Shown here: positions 17,867-26,267 of the stretch, one piece after another | Position numbering within the stretch: the first letter of the stretch is position 1 | How the letters are laid out: every line of letters begins with the position of its first letter | From: Palleniella intestinalis | GTDB lineage: Bacteria > Bacteroidota > Bacteroidia > Bacteroidales > Bacteroidaceae | Assembly: GCF_013166595.1 (NCBI RefSeq) | Contig: NZ_JABKKG010000002.1 | Location: 462,510 to 526,509 of the forward strand | Direction of reading: 5' to 3' | Length of the DNA: 64,000 nt | Made by a program: the position numbers and the translations under genes | Notes under the pieces: generated by a model | The model's input: the letters and a program-made list of their open reading frames with translations, nothing else | Told to the model about the DNA's origin: nothing | Database searches by the model: none

Positions 17867-17940
17867 TACCTTTGCATAAGATAAGCTGCACCTCGGCTAT
17901 TTCAAGTAAACTTGATTGCGCTCGGTTTGCATTACCTTTG
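17867..17940 (+). promoter_or_regulatory. 66-bp tandem-promoter element, copy 1
   Basis: Two -7 boxes TACCTTTG at 17867-17874 and 17933-17940 lie exactly 66 bp apart, within direct repeats CATTACCTTTGCA. TTG trinucleotides sit 18 nt upstream of each. Between them are the family blocks AAGCTGCACCTCGGC and GCTCGGTTTGCATTA flanking a palindrome TCAAGTAAACTTGA. It drives the oxidoreductase gene at 17997. The rest of the 318-bp gap after the small peptide holds only the terminator and AT-rich sequence. Confidence 0.75.
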
Positions 17941-17996
17941 CAGTTGTAACCTGTTTATCAAAAAAGTATAAGGACAAACATAAAATACAAGAAAAT

Positions 17997-18575
17997 ATGA
18001 AGAAACTTATAGTCATCGACGCATGTATGCGTGACGGAGAATCACGTACAAGAAGGATTCTTGAACCTTTGGTAAAGGAACTTGGCAAGAGATATGAGAC
18101 AGAAACCATCGTGCTTGACGGTGAAGACTATCAATCCGTTGGCAGGAAAGTGCTTGCAGAACGCAGCAATGGCTATGTGCCGGAAGAGGTTGCAGAGCAG
18201 GCAAGGCGCATAGCCGAAGCGGACAGGTTAGTGATTGCTGCTCCGTTCTGGGACATGAGTTTCCCTGCCATCCTGAAGGTTTTCATTGAGAACATGTCCC
18301 TGTTCAACATCACTTTCAAGGACAACGGCACATATTTCGAGGGACTCTGCCGCTGCGAGAAGGTCCTCTACATCACCACACGTGGCATGAATGTCCGCAC
18401 AGGCGACCCTATCGAGGCTGCCACTCCTTACATCAAGGCTATAGGCGCACTGTGGGGACTTGGCGAACTCTTCACCGTCGCTGCCGAGAACCTTGATTAC
18501 AGCACTCCGGAGGAGATAGACGCACGCATCAACGCCGCCATCGCCGAAGGTCTGGAAATCTGCAAAGATTTCTGA
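17997..18575 (+). CDS. FMN-dependent NAD(P)H oxidoreductase, flavodoxin fold (azoreductase/quinone-reductase type)
   Basis: A 192-residue cytosolic flavodoxin-like protein. It opens with a beta strand and phosphate-binding turn, MKKLIVIDACMRDGESRTRR, then VIAAPFWDMSFPAILK, the family's P-[FM]-x-N/D-[MF] loop contacting FMN, followed by YFEGLCRCEKVLYITTRG with the second FMN-binding segment. Expected to transfer hydride from NAD(P)H to quinones or azo compounds. The ATG at 17997 is preferred to 17916, which lies upstream of the second promoter box. Monocistronic between the tandem promoter and a hairpin at 18661. Confidence 0.85.
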   Translation: MKKLIVIDACMRDGESRTRRILEPLVKELGKRYETETIVLDGEDYQSVGRKVLAERSNGYVPEEVAEQARRIAEADRLVIAAPFWDMSFPAILKVFIENMSLFNITFKDNGTYFEGLCRCEKVLYITTRGMNVRTGDPIEAATPYIKAIGALWGLGELFTVAAENLDYSTPEEIDARINAAIAEGLEICKDF

Positions 18576-18660
18576 GAAATCTACAATTAGGGATGTGTAG
18601 CATTGTAATAAAGTAAGTTGTGTTGTTATGCTCCTTTTGATTGTTCTATAATAAATGAAA

Positions 18661-18702
18661 TCATGCTGAAATGGTTGCATTGTTATAATCATTCCAGCAT
18701 GA
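18661..18702. terminator. Hairpin between reductase and ATPase genes
   Basis: 13-nt arms TCATGCTGAAATG (18661-18673) and CATTCCAGCATGA (18690-18702), with one mismatch, lie between convergent genes. A short T-rich stretch follows. Probable terminator for the + strand gene. Confidence 0.5.
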
Positions 18703-18752
18703 TTTTGAAATATTCCAATGACTTGGCTTTGGAGCAACAATGATTAAAGAGT

Positions 18753-18793
18753 TATACATTCAAGATAGAAGTGCAATTTTCTTGACTGTATAC
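18753..18793. repeat. TATACA palindromic repeat, copy 1
   Basis: An imperfect palindrome with arms TATACATTCAAGA and TCTTGACTGTATA around a core containing AGAAGTGCAATTTT. The same sequence (one T shorter) recurs at 63852-63890. Here it abuts the 3' end of the ATPase gene, 2-3 bp from its stop codon. Confidence 0.75.
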
Positions 18794-18795
18794 TT

Positions 18796-20004
18796 TTACA
18801 ACTCGTCCATCATCAAAAAGGTTCTGAGTCCAAGGTGCGTCAGTCCATTGTCATCACTCTTGGTTACGAGCGGTGTCATGGAGATAACATACTTCGGATA
18901 ATTGTCCTTGATAGATGCCAGATTTCCGAACTCACGCTTATATGTTTCTTCGTCTGCAATTATGTAGGAAGCTTGTACATAAAAACGCTTGCCACCTTTC
19001 TTTGAGCAGACAAAGTCGATTTCTCCTGCCTGAAGCTGACCAACCGTAACCTCATACCCCATTCGTATCAGTTGCTGATAGATGATGTTCTCCAGAATCT
19101 TCTCGATGTCACCTTCACGATTGCCACCGACAAGTGCATTACGAAGACCATGGTCCTCAAAGTAGAATTTGTCATTGCTGTCAAACAGCTTCTTTCCATG
19201 AATGTCATAGCGATTGACCTTATGGAGAATATACGCCTCTGAGATGTACTTGATATATTCGATGATGGTCGATGCCGTAATCGATTGTCCTTGCGACTTC
19301 ATGTACTTGGCTATGCTTGTAGCAGAGATTATCTTGCCGATATTATCAGCAAGGAAGCGTGTGAGGTTTTCAAGAAATACTACATTACGTATCTTGTTGC
19401 GTAGGATGACATCCTTCAAGAGTACGGTGTTATAGATGTCCTTCTGATACTCACGAGTATCGTCTTCATCAAGTCCTATCTTCACCAAACCGGGAAGACC
19501 GCCATACTGGATGTATTTGGCGAGCGAGTCATCTGAGTCCTGGAGCTTGTGGAACTGCAGGAACTCTTCATAGCTAAGCGACTGGATGTAGATTTCCTTG
19601 TATCTGCCACCTATAAGCGTGCTCAGATCGCTACTCAGCATCTTGGCATTAGAACCTGTTACAATGACTTCGGCATCAGGTTCAGTGCAGAAACTGCGAA
19701 CTGTACGTTCAAACATCTCGATATCTTGAATCTCATCCACGAGAATGTAGTTCATCTTGCCCTTCACCCATTTGCTCTTGATGTACTCGTTCAAATCTTG
19801 ATAGTTATGAATGAAATCAAACTGTTCCTTCTCCTTATCCACATAGATGATATTGTTGTTATCATCTTCCTCCTTGATTGAACGAATCATCTTCAGCGTA
19901 TAGCTTTTACCAACACGTCTCTGACCGACAAGAACAATTATGTAGTCCTTGCCAAGATACTTTTCTATTTGGTCGATGTATCTCTGTCTTGGGAGTATGT
20001 TCAT
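18796..20004 (-). CDS. AAA-family ATPase with DUF4143 domain
   Basis: A 402-residue member of the archaeal-type ATPase/DUF4143 family, common in Bacteroidetes and of unknown function. Walker A is GQRRVGKSYT near residue 30, Walker B ILVDEIQDIEMFE near 95-107, and the sensor region VTGSNAKMLSSDLSTLIGGR follows. A winged-helix stretch around 220-260 (ISATSIAKYMKSQGQSI) precedes DUF4143 with a restriction-endonuclease-like C-terminal part (GEIDFVCSKKGGKRFYVQAS). Flanked by a 31-bp-arm palindrome upstream and the TATACA repeat at its 3' end, so it may be part of a mobile unit. Start ATG 20004. Confidence 0.85.
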   Translation of the reverse strand: MNILPRQRYIDQIEKYLGKDYIIVLVGQRRVGKSYTLKMIRSIKEEDDNNNIIYVDKEKEQFDFIHNYQDLNEYIKSKWVKGKMNYILVDEIQDIEMFERTVRSFCTEPDAEVIVTGSNAKMLSSDLSTLIGGRYKEIYIQSLSYEEFLQFHKLQDSDDSLAKYIQYGGLPGLVKIGLDEDDTREYQKDIYNTVLLKDVILRNKIRNVVFLENLTRFLADNIGKIISATSIAKYMKSQGQSITASTIIEYIKYISEAYILHKVNRYDIHGKKLFDSNDKFYFEDHGLRNALVGGNREGDIEKILENIIYQQLIRMGYEVTVGQLQAGEIDFVCSKKGGKRFYVQASYIIADEETYKREFGNLASIKDNYPKYVISMTPLVTKSDDNGLTHLGLRTFLMMDEL

Positions 20005-20097
20005 ATTTCTTATACTTAATATTTTTCACAAAACTACTATTTTTATTCAATATAAAAGATAAAAGATATATTTTTCTTTGTTTTGCACGTTATATTT

Positions 20098-20162
20098 AAC
20101 ACTTACACATGATTTTACTCAACTTTGGATACCAAAGTTGAGTAAAATCATGTGTAAGTGTT
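20098..20162. repeat. Perfect palindrome with 31-nt arms and 3-nt loop
   Basis: The left arm 20098-20128 (starting AACACTTACACATGATTTTA) and the right arm 20132-20162 are exact reverse complements around the loop ATA. No T tract follows. It lies in the 338-bp gap between mnmE and the ATPase, about 95 bp upstream of the ATPase start; the rest of the gap shows nothing recognisable. Confidence 0.9.
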
Positions 20163-20342
20163 GCTAACTCATCCGAATTATTCTCTATGGTTTTACGTTT
20201 CCCATGTAGTCGCTGCCCTTATCCCATGTACTTATTGATTATGCGTAACAAGTAGCTACAGTGCTGAAAAATGCTCACTTTCACAATGTCACCAATATAA
20301 TGACCATATTGCACATCAACATGCAATTTTCTCTATAATGAT

Positions 20343-21623
20343 TCACTTTCCGATGCAGAAATGAGAGAAGATATTTCCCAACACCTCGTCGGGAGTGATT
20401 TCACCACCGACGATTTCGGAAAGGTGAGTGATGCACTGGCGGAGGTCCTCCGAAACAAGGTCGCCACTTATGCCAAGTGCAAGGGAGTCAAGGGCACGGC
20501 AGATGTCTTCTGAAGCGAGGTCAAGGGCTACCTTATGACGCTGATTGGTAATCAAAAGGGAATCGGAGGCACTGTTCTCCGTGCTGCGGACAGTGTCAAC
20601 AAGCCGGTGTTCCAACTGCTCGATGCCTGTTCCGGTCAGTGCGGAGAACTCATCGGTCTTATTCGTTATGCGGATGATATGCTGACCGTCCAAAGGAGAA
20701 ATGTCGGCAAACGGCACTCCAGGCTCTGTCAGAAGGATGACAATCTGCGCTTTCTCTGATGCTTTCAGTGAACGCTCTATGCCCATTTTCTCTATTGTGT
20801 CCTCTGTCTTGCGTATGCCTGCGGTATCTATAAAGCGGAACAGATGACCGTCAATGGTGATAGTGTCCTCGATGATGTCACGTGTCGTTCCCTGTATATC
20901 CGAGACGATGGCACGGTCATCACGCAAAAGGGCATTGAGCAAGGTTGACTTTCCCACATTAGGTGCGCCAATGATAGCGACAGGAGTGCCATTCTTTATC
21001 GCATTGCCTTGCTCAAAACTACCTGAAAGACGGCTGATTTCCTTGCTTATCTGCCGGGCTATTTCCACCAGTTCCCCTCTGTCCGCAAACTCCAAATCCT
21101 CATGGTCAGAGAAGTCAAGTTCGAGTTCAAGCAACGAGGTCAGGTGCAGCAGCCTGTCGCGAAGCTCACGCAACTTCTGTGAGATACCGCCACGCATCTG
21201 TTGCATCGCCACCCGATGCTGTGCGGCATTCTGTGAAGCGATGAGGTCAGCGACAGCCTCAGCCTGCGACAAATCCATCTTTCCATTGAGGAAAGCACGC
21301 TGTGTGAACTCGCCGGGACCAGCAAGTTCACAGCCATTATCGACAAGCAACTGCAGGATTTGCTTGAGAATATAGCTCGAACCATGGCACGAAATCTCCA
21401 CAGTGTCCTCACCTGTATAGCTCCGTGGCGCACGGCATACAGAGACAATGACATCGTCAATGTCCGTTATCCGGCCATAATGCATGGTGTAACTTCCGGC
21501 GGAAGAAATATCCTTGCTGAAGATTCTGTTTACTATATCTATAGCCTCAGAGCCTGAAACCCTGACAATTCCGACCGCACCACCTTGTGCCGTCGCTATC
21601 GCACAAATTGTTTTCATTGACAT
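20343..21623 (-). CDS. mnmE: tRNA modification GTPase MnmE
   Basis: A 426-residue GTPase that, with MnmG, installs the cmnm5 group on wobble U34 of tRNAs. The N-terminal tetrahydrofolate-binding domain starts TICAIATAQGGAVGIVRVSG. The G domain has G1 GAPNVGKSTLLN, G2 IQGTTRD, G3 DTAGIR and G4 as TNKTDE. The C-terminus ends FSHFCIGK, the invariant CIGK carrying the catalytic cysteine. ATG at 21623 or 21617 both fit. Confidence 0.95.
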   Translation of the reverse strand: MSMKTICAIATAQGGAVGIVRVSGSEAIDIVNRIFSKDISSAGSYTMHYGRITDIDDVIVSVCRAPRSYTGEDTVEISCHGSSYILKQILQLLVDNGCELAGPGEFTQRAFLNGKMDLSQAEAVADLIASQNAAQHRVAMQQMRGGISQKLRELRDRLLHLTSLLELELDFSDHEDLEFADRGELVEIARQISKEISRLSGSFEQGNAIKNGTPVAIIGAPNVGKSTLLNALLRDDRAIVSDIQGTTRDIIEDTITIDGHLFRFIDTAGIRKTEDTIEKMGIERSLKASEKAQIVILLTEPGVPFADISPLDGQHIIRITNKTDEFSALTGTGIEQLEHRLVDTVRSTENSASDSLLITNQRHKVALDLASEDICRALDSLALGISGDLVSEDLRQCITHLSEIVGGEITPDEVLGNIFSHFCIGK

Positions 21624-21766
21624 AATAGCTGCTTAACTTTTTATCTTTCTGCTCGCCGCAATCCTCGGCAAACAGACGACAAAGTTACGAAAATTTTCTC
21701 GAACTATGAATTTTTGCTTGTGTTTTTTACTTTTTAGTACTGCATGTGTAGAGAGAATAATCAGGC

Positions 21767-21880
21767 ATTCCCTCATGAAATGTGTATGATTTGCCTTACA
21801 TTCCCTCATAAAATGTGTATAAAATCCTTTGTATTCCCACTTAAAATGTGTATCTTTGCACAGCATTCCCTAATGACAAG
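21767..21880 (+). promoter_or_regulatory. Four 33-bp iterons overlapping the DUF3990-operon promoter
   Basis: ATTCCC starts at 21767, 21800, 21833 and 21865. The first three are followed by A/T-rich bases and AAATGTGTAT, giving about 21 conserved bases per 32-33 bp, three helical turns. The -7 box TATCTTTG (21851-21858) overlaps the end of the third iteron, and the second covers the -33 area. The arrangement is that of operators for an autorepressed operon. Confidence 0.75.
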
Positions 21881-21896
21881 TAAAAAAATCACAGCC

Positions 21897-22121
21897 ATGA
21901 ACAAGAAAGAAATATCTGCCCGAATTGAATATGTGGTGGCATGTGTCGGAGCATTTGCCCAACACTACAAGCTATCCAACCAACAGGCTTACGCCTATTT
22001 GCGCCGTTTCTCCGGCATAGATTTCCTGCTTGATTGCTATGCTGCCGAACACACTCTCTCCATTGACGATGCGGTCTCTGACCTGCAAGTGCTCTGCAGA
22101 CGGAAAGGAGGCAAAATATGA
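21897..22121 (+). CDS. DUF3791-like small protein, probable antitoxin-type partner
   Basis: A 74-residue helical protein (MNKKEISARIEYVVACVGAF ... YAYLRRFSGIDFLLDCY ... SIDDAVSDLQVL). The pattern matches DUF3791 proteins, which neighbour DUF3990 genes in many gut bacteria. The ATG at 21897 was chosen because the longer frame from 21744 runs through the iterons. It overlaps the next gene by 4 bp (ATGA), with AAAGGAG upstream of that start. As first gene behind the iterons it could be the DNA-binding autoregulator, though no classical HTH is evident. Confidence 0.7.
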   Translation: MNKKEISARIEYVVACVGAFAQHYKLSNQQAYAYLRRFSGIDFLLDCYAAEHTLSIDDAVSDLQVLCRRKGGKI

Positions 22122-22606
22122 TTCGGCTCTACCACGGTTCAAACGTGCTCATTGACAGGATTGATCTCTCCCGAAGCAAACGTGGCAAAGATTTCGGGAA
22201 AGGTTTCTACCTCAACGCCAATGCCGACCAAGCTATGGCTATGGCTGTCCGTACAGCCAGATTCCAAGACGAAGGGCAACCAACATTGTCATGCTTTGAA
22301 TTTGACGAGACAGCTGCGGCCGCTATGGGATTGAACATAAAAGTGTTTCCAGGTTACTCGGAGGAATGGGCGGAATTTGTTGTGATGAACCGCAAGAACA
22401 ATTCTGGCACACCGTGCCATTCGTATGATATAGTAATCGGTCCGATTGCTGATGACACTGTGGGTGTGCAAATTCGCCGTTACATCATGGGATATATGTC
22501 AGCATCGGCACTGGTTGAAGAGTTGAGATTCAAAGGAGACCATGCAGTACAATATTTCTTTGGTACTCCACGTGCCATTGAACTTCTTAAACGTATTGAA
22601 CTATGA
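22118..22606 (+). CDS. DUF3990 protein, ADP-ribosyltransferase-like (putative toxin)
   Basis: A 162-residue protein with the DUF3990 signature: LYHGSN near residue 4 (possible NAD-contacting His), DFGKGFYLN at about 25-33 (Tyr) and EEWAEFVVMNR near 84-94 (Glu), the H-Y-E order of an ART fold. It may attach ADP-ribose to a cellular target or RNA, but no activity is proven for the family as far as I know. It is translationally coupled to both neighbours through ATGA overlaps at each end, typical of toxin-antitoxin or effector-immunity operons. Confidence 0.75.
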   Translation: MIRLYHGSNVLIDRIDLSRSKRGKDFGKGFYLNANADQAMAMAVRTARFQDEGQPTLSCFEFDETAAAAMGLNIKVFPGYSEEWAEFVVMNRKNNSGTPCHSYDIVIGPIADDTVGVQIRRYIMGYMSASALVEELRFKGDHAVQYFFGTPRAIELLKRIEL

Positions 22607-22824
22607 CACAGGATATACAGTTTCAAATAGAATGCCTTGCGGCGGAACTTGCGGAAATGCTAATGGCAGAATATGGCTGGGACATACGCCGGGCTCTTGA
22701 CGAACTATATGCTTCCACTACATTCGCAAAACTCAATGACCCTGAATGTGGCCTTTACTACCAAGGAGCTGTATATATATTCCAGTTCCTCAAATCAGAA
22801 ATAGAAACAGGCAAAATCAGTTGA
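22603..22824 (+). CDS. Third small protein of the DUF3990 operon
   Basis: A 73-residue protein, MTQDIQFQIECLAAELAEML ... YGWDIRRALDELYAST ... YYQGAVYIFQFLKSEIE. Predominantly helical, no signal peptide. It overlaps the DUF3990 gene by 4 bp. Its layout (short helical N-terminal pair, RRAL/DxLY motif) resembles the first protein, so both may be DUF3791-type partners flanking one effector. Function unknown. Confidence 0.65.
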   Translation: MTQDIQFQIECLAAELAEMLMAEYGWDIRRALDELYASTTFAKLNDPECGLYYQGAVYIFQFLKSEIETGKIS

Positions 22825-23164
22825 ACAATTACTGGTAAGCCCCAACATACAGAATCATTCATTCTAATCTGCACATGTGGATTAAGAAGATTACTGAGGA
22901 TTATGCATAAGAATCGGCATGAATCTGCATGGGAAAGATATTTTTTTTCACGAAGATGACAAAGTGGGAAACATATCGTTATATTGGGATATGATGTGGC
23001 TTTATTCATGGTTTCCATAACAAGAAGAATTAGAAAACTCACGGCATTTATACCCTCTGAGAATCGCGTACAGACTTTTTCGTAACGCGGAAAGCGAAAA
23101 AACGTATGGATTTTTTATTTTGGTATTACTTTGTAAATCAACGAGTTAACATCGTAAACACATT

Positions 23165-23392
23165 CGCGTGCACAAAAAAGCACTGCATTTCGTTACCTCT
23201 TCATGCGTTTTTGGTAATGAAATGCAGTGCTTTTCGTAACCTTTGGCAGTGTAAATGGTTACCTTTTGCCATGCCAATGGTAGCCTTTTATCGAATTAAT
23301 GACTATGGCCGGCATTGTGAAGCATGTTCTTTCGCCAAGAAAGACCTTGTTTTTCCTGTTATGATAAATAGGGCATTAGAAAACTCATGCAC
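23165..23392 (+). repeat. Dispersed hairpin repeat, copy 1
   Basis: Order: hairpin with 21-nt arms AAAGCACTGCATTTCGTTACC / GGTAATG... (23177-23197, 23213-23233), then GTAACC/GGTTACC blocks, then GGCATTGTGAAGCATG, then a block with GTTATGATAAATAGGGCATT and AAAACTCATGCA. Copy 2 lies inverted at 41813-42032 and a fragment at 45398-45422. The 721-bp gap between the DUF3990 operon and rmuC holds this repeat and otherwise nothing recognisable. Confidence 0.75.
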
Positions 23393-23545
23393 ATTTTTCA
23401 TGCGGAAATACGCCGTCTTTGACATGCTCTACAAATGTTTTTTGAATGACCGGAGAATATGATGTAGAACCTTGATACAGCATGATAGGATGTTGCATCA
23501 ATGCTCTTTGAGTGCCTTAAAAAAACAGCACTGCCCTGCCACAGA

Positions 23546-24988
23546 TTATTCCTCCTCATCCTGTTCTATGAGCTGCCGGTCGGCAGCCTTAAGCTGATAT
23601 TTGCGCTTGGGGCTGCTCTGCGCACCATATTTTATGAGTTTTCTTGCAGCAACCTCTATGCTCTGACCTGACGGAGCAGTGACATTCTTCACATCGTCAA
23701 AGGCCTTGCGAGTCCTGTCGAGCTGCTCTTCGACTTTCAGGAAACGCTCATAGAACAGCTGGACACGGTCGATGACAGTGTTCGCCGCCTTGACCATATT
23801 CTCCTGATTCTCAACCTGACGCACCTGGCGCCATGTCATCTCAAGCACACGCAGCATCATGTAGAGGTTCTGGCTGCCGGCAATGATGACGCCCTTGTCG
23901 TAAGCCTCTTTCCAAAGTGACGCATCATTTCCGAGAGCAAGCTGCAAGGCACTTTCCGAAAAGACATACATAAGCACGAAATCCAACTTTCCGCGCCCCT
24001 CACGGATGTAGGAACTGTAGTTCTTCTGCGACAGTTCCGTGACATGCTGCCTTACGGAAGCGATATGCCGGGTCAAAGCATCCTGACGTTCAGTGTCAGT
24101 CTCGGCATTGTGATAATCCTCGAAAGCCTTCAGCGACATCTTCGAATCGATGATGACATCACGGGAGTCGGGGAAGTGAAGAATCACATCAGGCACCATC
24201 CTGTGTCCGTCCTCCTCACTGTAAATAGCCCTTCCCTTTGCGTCCTTCATGGTCGTCTGCTCCTCAAACTGAGTTCCTTCTTCCAGTCCCATGTCCTCAA
24301 GAAGCTGCTTCAGGCGCAGCTCTCCGAAGTTGCCCTGTGTCTTGTTCTTGCCCGTAAGTGCCTCGGCGAGTTTGTCGGCACGCTCTCCCACCTCACGGCT
24401 CTGCGCTATGCTGGTCTTTATGGTAGCATCAAGGCGTACCATTGTCTCGGCATGCTCCTTGCCACTCTTCTCGACCACCTCACGCATCTGCGTGATGCCG
24501 TCCTTCAGAGGGTTGAGGATTGCGCTGAGCTGCTCCTTGTTATGGATGCTCAACTGCTCGGAACGCTCCTTTAGAATCTTCTCCGAAGCGGTGTTGATTT
24601 GCTCTTTGATGAGTGTCATCTGCTGCTCCATCTGCTTCTCATACATGGCTTTCTGCTCCGCAAGGCGCTCCGCAGACTCCTGTTTCAGCCGGCGATTGTC
24701 TTCCTCGAGCCTCCTGTTCTGTGCTGTCAGTTGCTCCGTGCGCTCCTGCAGAAGACTGCGTGCGGCAGTGTCCATTTGCTCTTTTACGAGCGTTAGCTGT
24801 TGCTCCAGCTGCCGTTCGTAGAGGGCTTTCTGTTCCGCAATGCGTGCTTCCGCCGATTGGTTGAGCCGCGACAGTTCGTCTTCAAGAGCAGTGATTTTGG
24901 TGTGTTCCCTGTTGTATCTGTTCCGCAAAACAATCCAACCGATTATGAAACCTTTCAGTATACCGACGAGTAGGTAGATTATTTCCAT
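23546..24988 (-). CDS. rmuC: DNA recombination protein RmuC
   Basis: A 480-residue RmuC homologue, thought to restrain inversions at short inverted repeats. One N-terminal membrane helix (LVGILKGFIIGWIVL) precedes a long coiled coil (about 30-190). The coiled coil contains an internal duplication: RIAEQKALYERQLEQQLTLV and RLAEQKAMYEKQMEQQMTLI lie about 55 residues apart. The PD-(D/E)xK-like nuclease domain follows: GNFGELRLKQLLED, MVPDVILHFPDSRDVIIDSK (Asp and D-x-K positions), then SYIREGRGKLDFVLMYVFSE. A low-complexity basic C-terminus ends it. It sits in a window rich in inverted repeats, its expected substrates. Confidence 0.95.
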   Translation of the reverse strand: MEIIYLLVGILKGFIIGWIVLRNRYNREHTKITALEDELSRLNQSAEARIAEQKALYERQLEQQLTLVKEQMDTAARSLLQERTEQLTAQNRRLEEDNRRLKQESAERLAEQKAMYEKQMEQQMTLIKEQINTASEKILKERSEQLSIHNKEQLSAILNPLKDGITQMREVVEKSGKEHAETMVRLDATIKTSIAQSREVGERADKLAEALTGKNKTQGNFGELRLKQLLEDMGLEEGTQFEEQTTMKDAKGRAIYSEEDGHRMVPDVILHFPDSRDVIIDSKMSLKAFEDYHNAETDTERQDALTRHIASVRQHVTELSQKNYSSYIREGRGKLDFVLMYVFSESALQLALGNDASLWKEAYDKGVIIAGSQNLYMMLRVLEMTWRQVRQVENQENMVKAANTVIDRVQLFYERFLKVEEQLDRTRKAFDDVKNVTAPSGQSIEVAARKLIKYGAQSSPKRKYQLKAADRQLIEQDEEE

Positions 24989-25078
24989 TGTTAATAAAGT
25001 GTATCTGAATTGATTAATGTTATATTTTCCGTGAATGTTTTCTTATCTATGTTAGTGCATAACCACTTCACAGATGAT

Positions 25079-25093
25079 TGTGGCTCCGCCACA
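25079..25093. repeat. REP-like palindrome TGTGGCTCCGCCACA
   Basis: A 15-bp member of the TGTGGC-NNN-GCCACA family, in the 198-bp gap between rmuC and the UPF0104 gene. Confidence 0.7.
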
Positions 25094-25186
25094 TTTTCAG
25101 AGGTCTCTCCAGACAACTTGCAGCACTATTACGAACGATGTGTTTTTTCATGCGGACATCCATGTTTTCCACATCGTCAGACAGTG

Positions 25187-26203
25187 TCAGTTGTCAGACT
25201 TGCGGGAATGTTCCTTCATGATGAACAGCATACCTATGGCTGCCCAGAAGAGTTCGCGCACACGGCAGATAATCGAGATAAATATGCCGACTTCGGTGGT
25301 CATGCCCATTTGTGCCGAAGACATCACGAATCCTCCTTCCCTTCCTCCAAGTTGCAGAGGGAAAATGAACAGAAGGTTCGCGAAAAGCGATGTGAATGAG
25401 AGTATCAGGAACGAGTGGACGAAGGTCAGCAGATTGGCTTCTCTGCCGAAAACCTGCAGGATGAGGAATATCTCGATGCACTGCAGCACTCTGCCTATGT
25501 ACTCCAACAGCAGCGAGACATAAAAGCTCTTCCTGTTCTGCCCATGCAGTTCCGCTATCTGGCGGTCTATCTTGTGCAAGTCCTCGCTACGTGCAGAGTA
25601 GAATTTCTCTGCCCGTTTGCCAAGGAAAGGCAGTCTGCCGAGGATGCGCACTATCTTTGTCACCATACCTGTACGATAGCCTTTCATGAAGAAATATATC
25701 CCTGCAAGGCAGAACAATGCCATGGGAAGAATGATGAAATACGCTGTCGGAGAGAGAAGAATGGCAGGCTCTATGGCGACATAAAGCACCAACGAGGTGA
25801 GCCAAAACAGGAAATGCGAGAACACATGCATCATGGAAAACAGCACCACAGACGATGTTGCCCTCTGCCCGCCGATATGCGGCGTCATGGCAAGAATCTT
25901 GTACGGCTCTCCTCCAAGCAGCCCGACAGGCGTTGAGTAGTTCAGGGCAAAGCCTGTGACAGTGAGCCTCAACAGCCGGAAGAACGACACAGGACAGTCG
26001 CCGGAGCCACGGATGATGACGCGCCATGACATCGTGTTCATCGCATACAGTCCTCCCCACAAGGCAAGGATTGCTACGAGACGGATGCCTGTGCGCTGCA
26101 TGTCACGATAGAGTTCGGCGAAGGAGACGTCGAAGGTCAGGCACATGACGATAATAGCGGCTATGCCTATGGTCAGGAATATGTACTTTATCTTGTCAGA
26201 CAT
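25187..26203 (-). CDS. UPF0104 / flippase-like integral membrane protein
   Basis: A 338-residue polytopic protein of the lysylphosphatidylglycerol-synthase transmembrane-region type (YbhN/AglD-like). About eight hydrophobic helices are visible, beginning IKYIFLTIGIAAIIVMCLTF. The family motif region GFALNYSTPVGLLGGEPYKI appears near 88-107 and FPLQLGGREGGFVMS near 287-301. In relatives this fold moves lipids or polyprenyl-linked sugars across the inner membrane. The substrate here is unknown. 63 bp downstream of the NUDIX gene. Confidence 0.8.
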   Translation of the reverse strand: MSDKIKYIFLTIGIAAIIVMCLTFDVSFAELYRDMQRTGIRLVAILALWGGLYAMNTMSWRVIIRGSGDCPVSFFRLLRLTVTGFALNYSTPVGLLGGEPYKILAMTPHIGGQRATSSVVLFSMMHVFSHFLFWLTSLVLYVAIEPAILLSPTAYFIILPMALFCLAGIYFFMKGYRTGMVTKIVRILGRLPFLGKRAEKFYSARSEDLHKIDRQIAELHGQNRKSFYVSLLLEYIGRVLQCIEIFLILQVFGREANLLTFVHSFLILSFTSLFANLLFIFPLQLGGREGGFVMSSAQMGMTTEVGIFISIICRVRELFWAAIGMLFIMKEHSRKSDN

Positions 26204-26267
26204 GATGGTTTTCTGTTGGTTTTCCTGTCATCAGAGAGTAGACAAAGGGGTGGCAAGCAACTGCTTT

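Noticed and set aside
23106..23462. 118-residue frame upstream of rmuC
   Set aside because: It runs through the dispersed hairpin repeat, and the matching repeat at 41.8 kb gives a different, broken frame.
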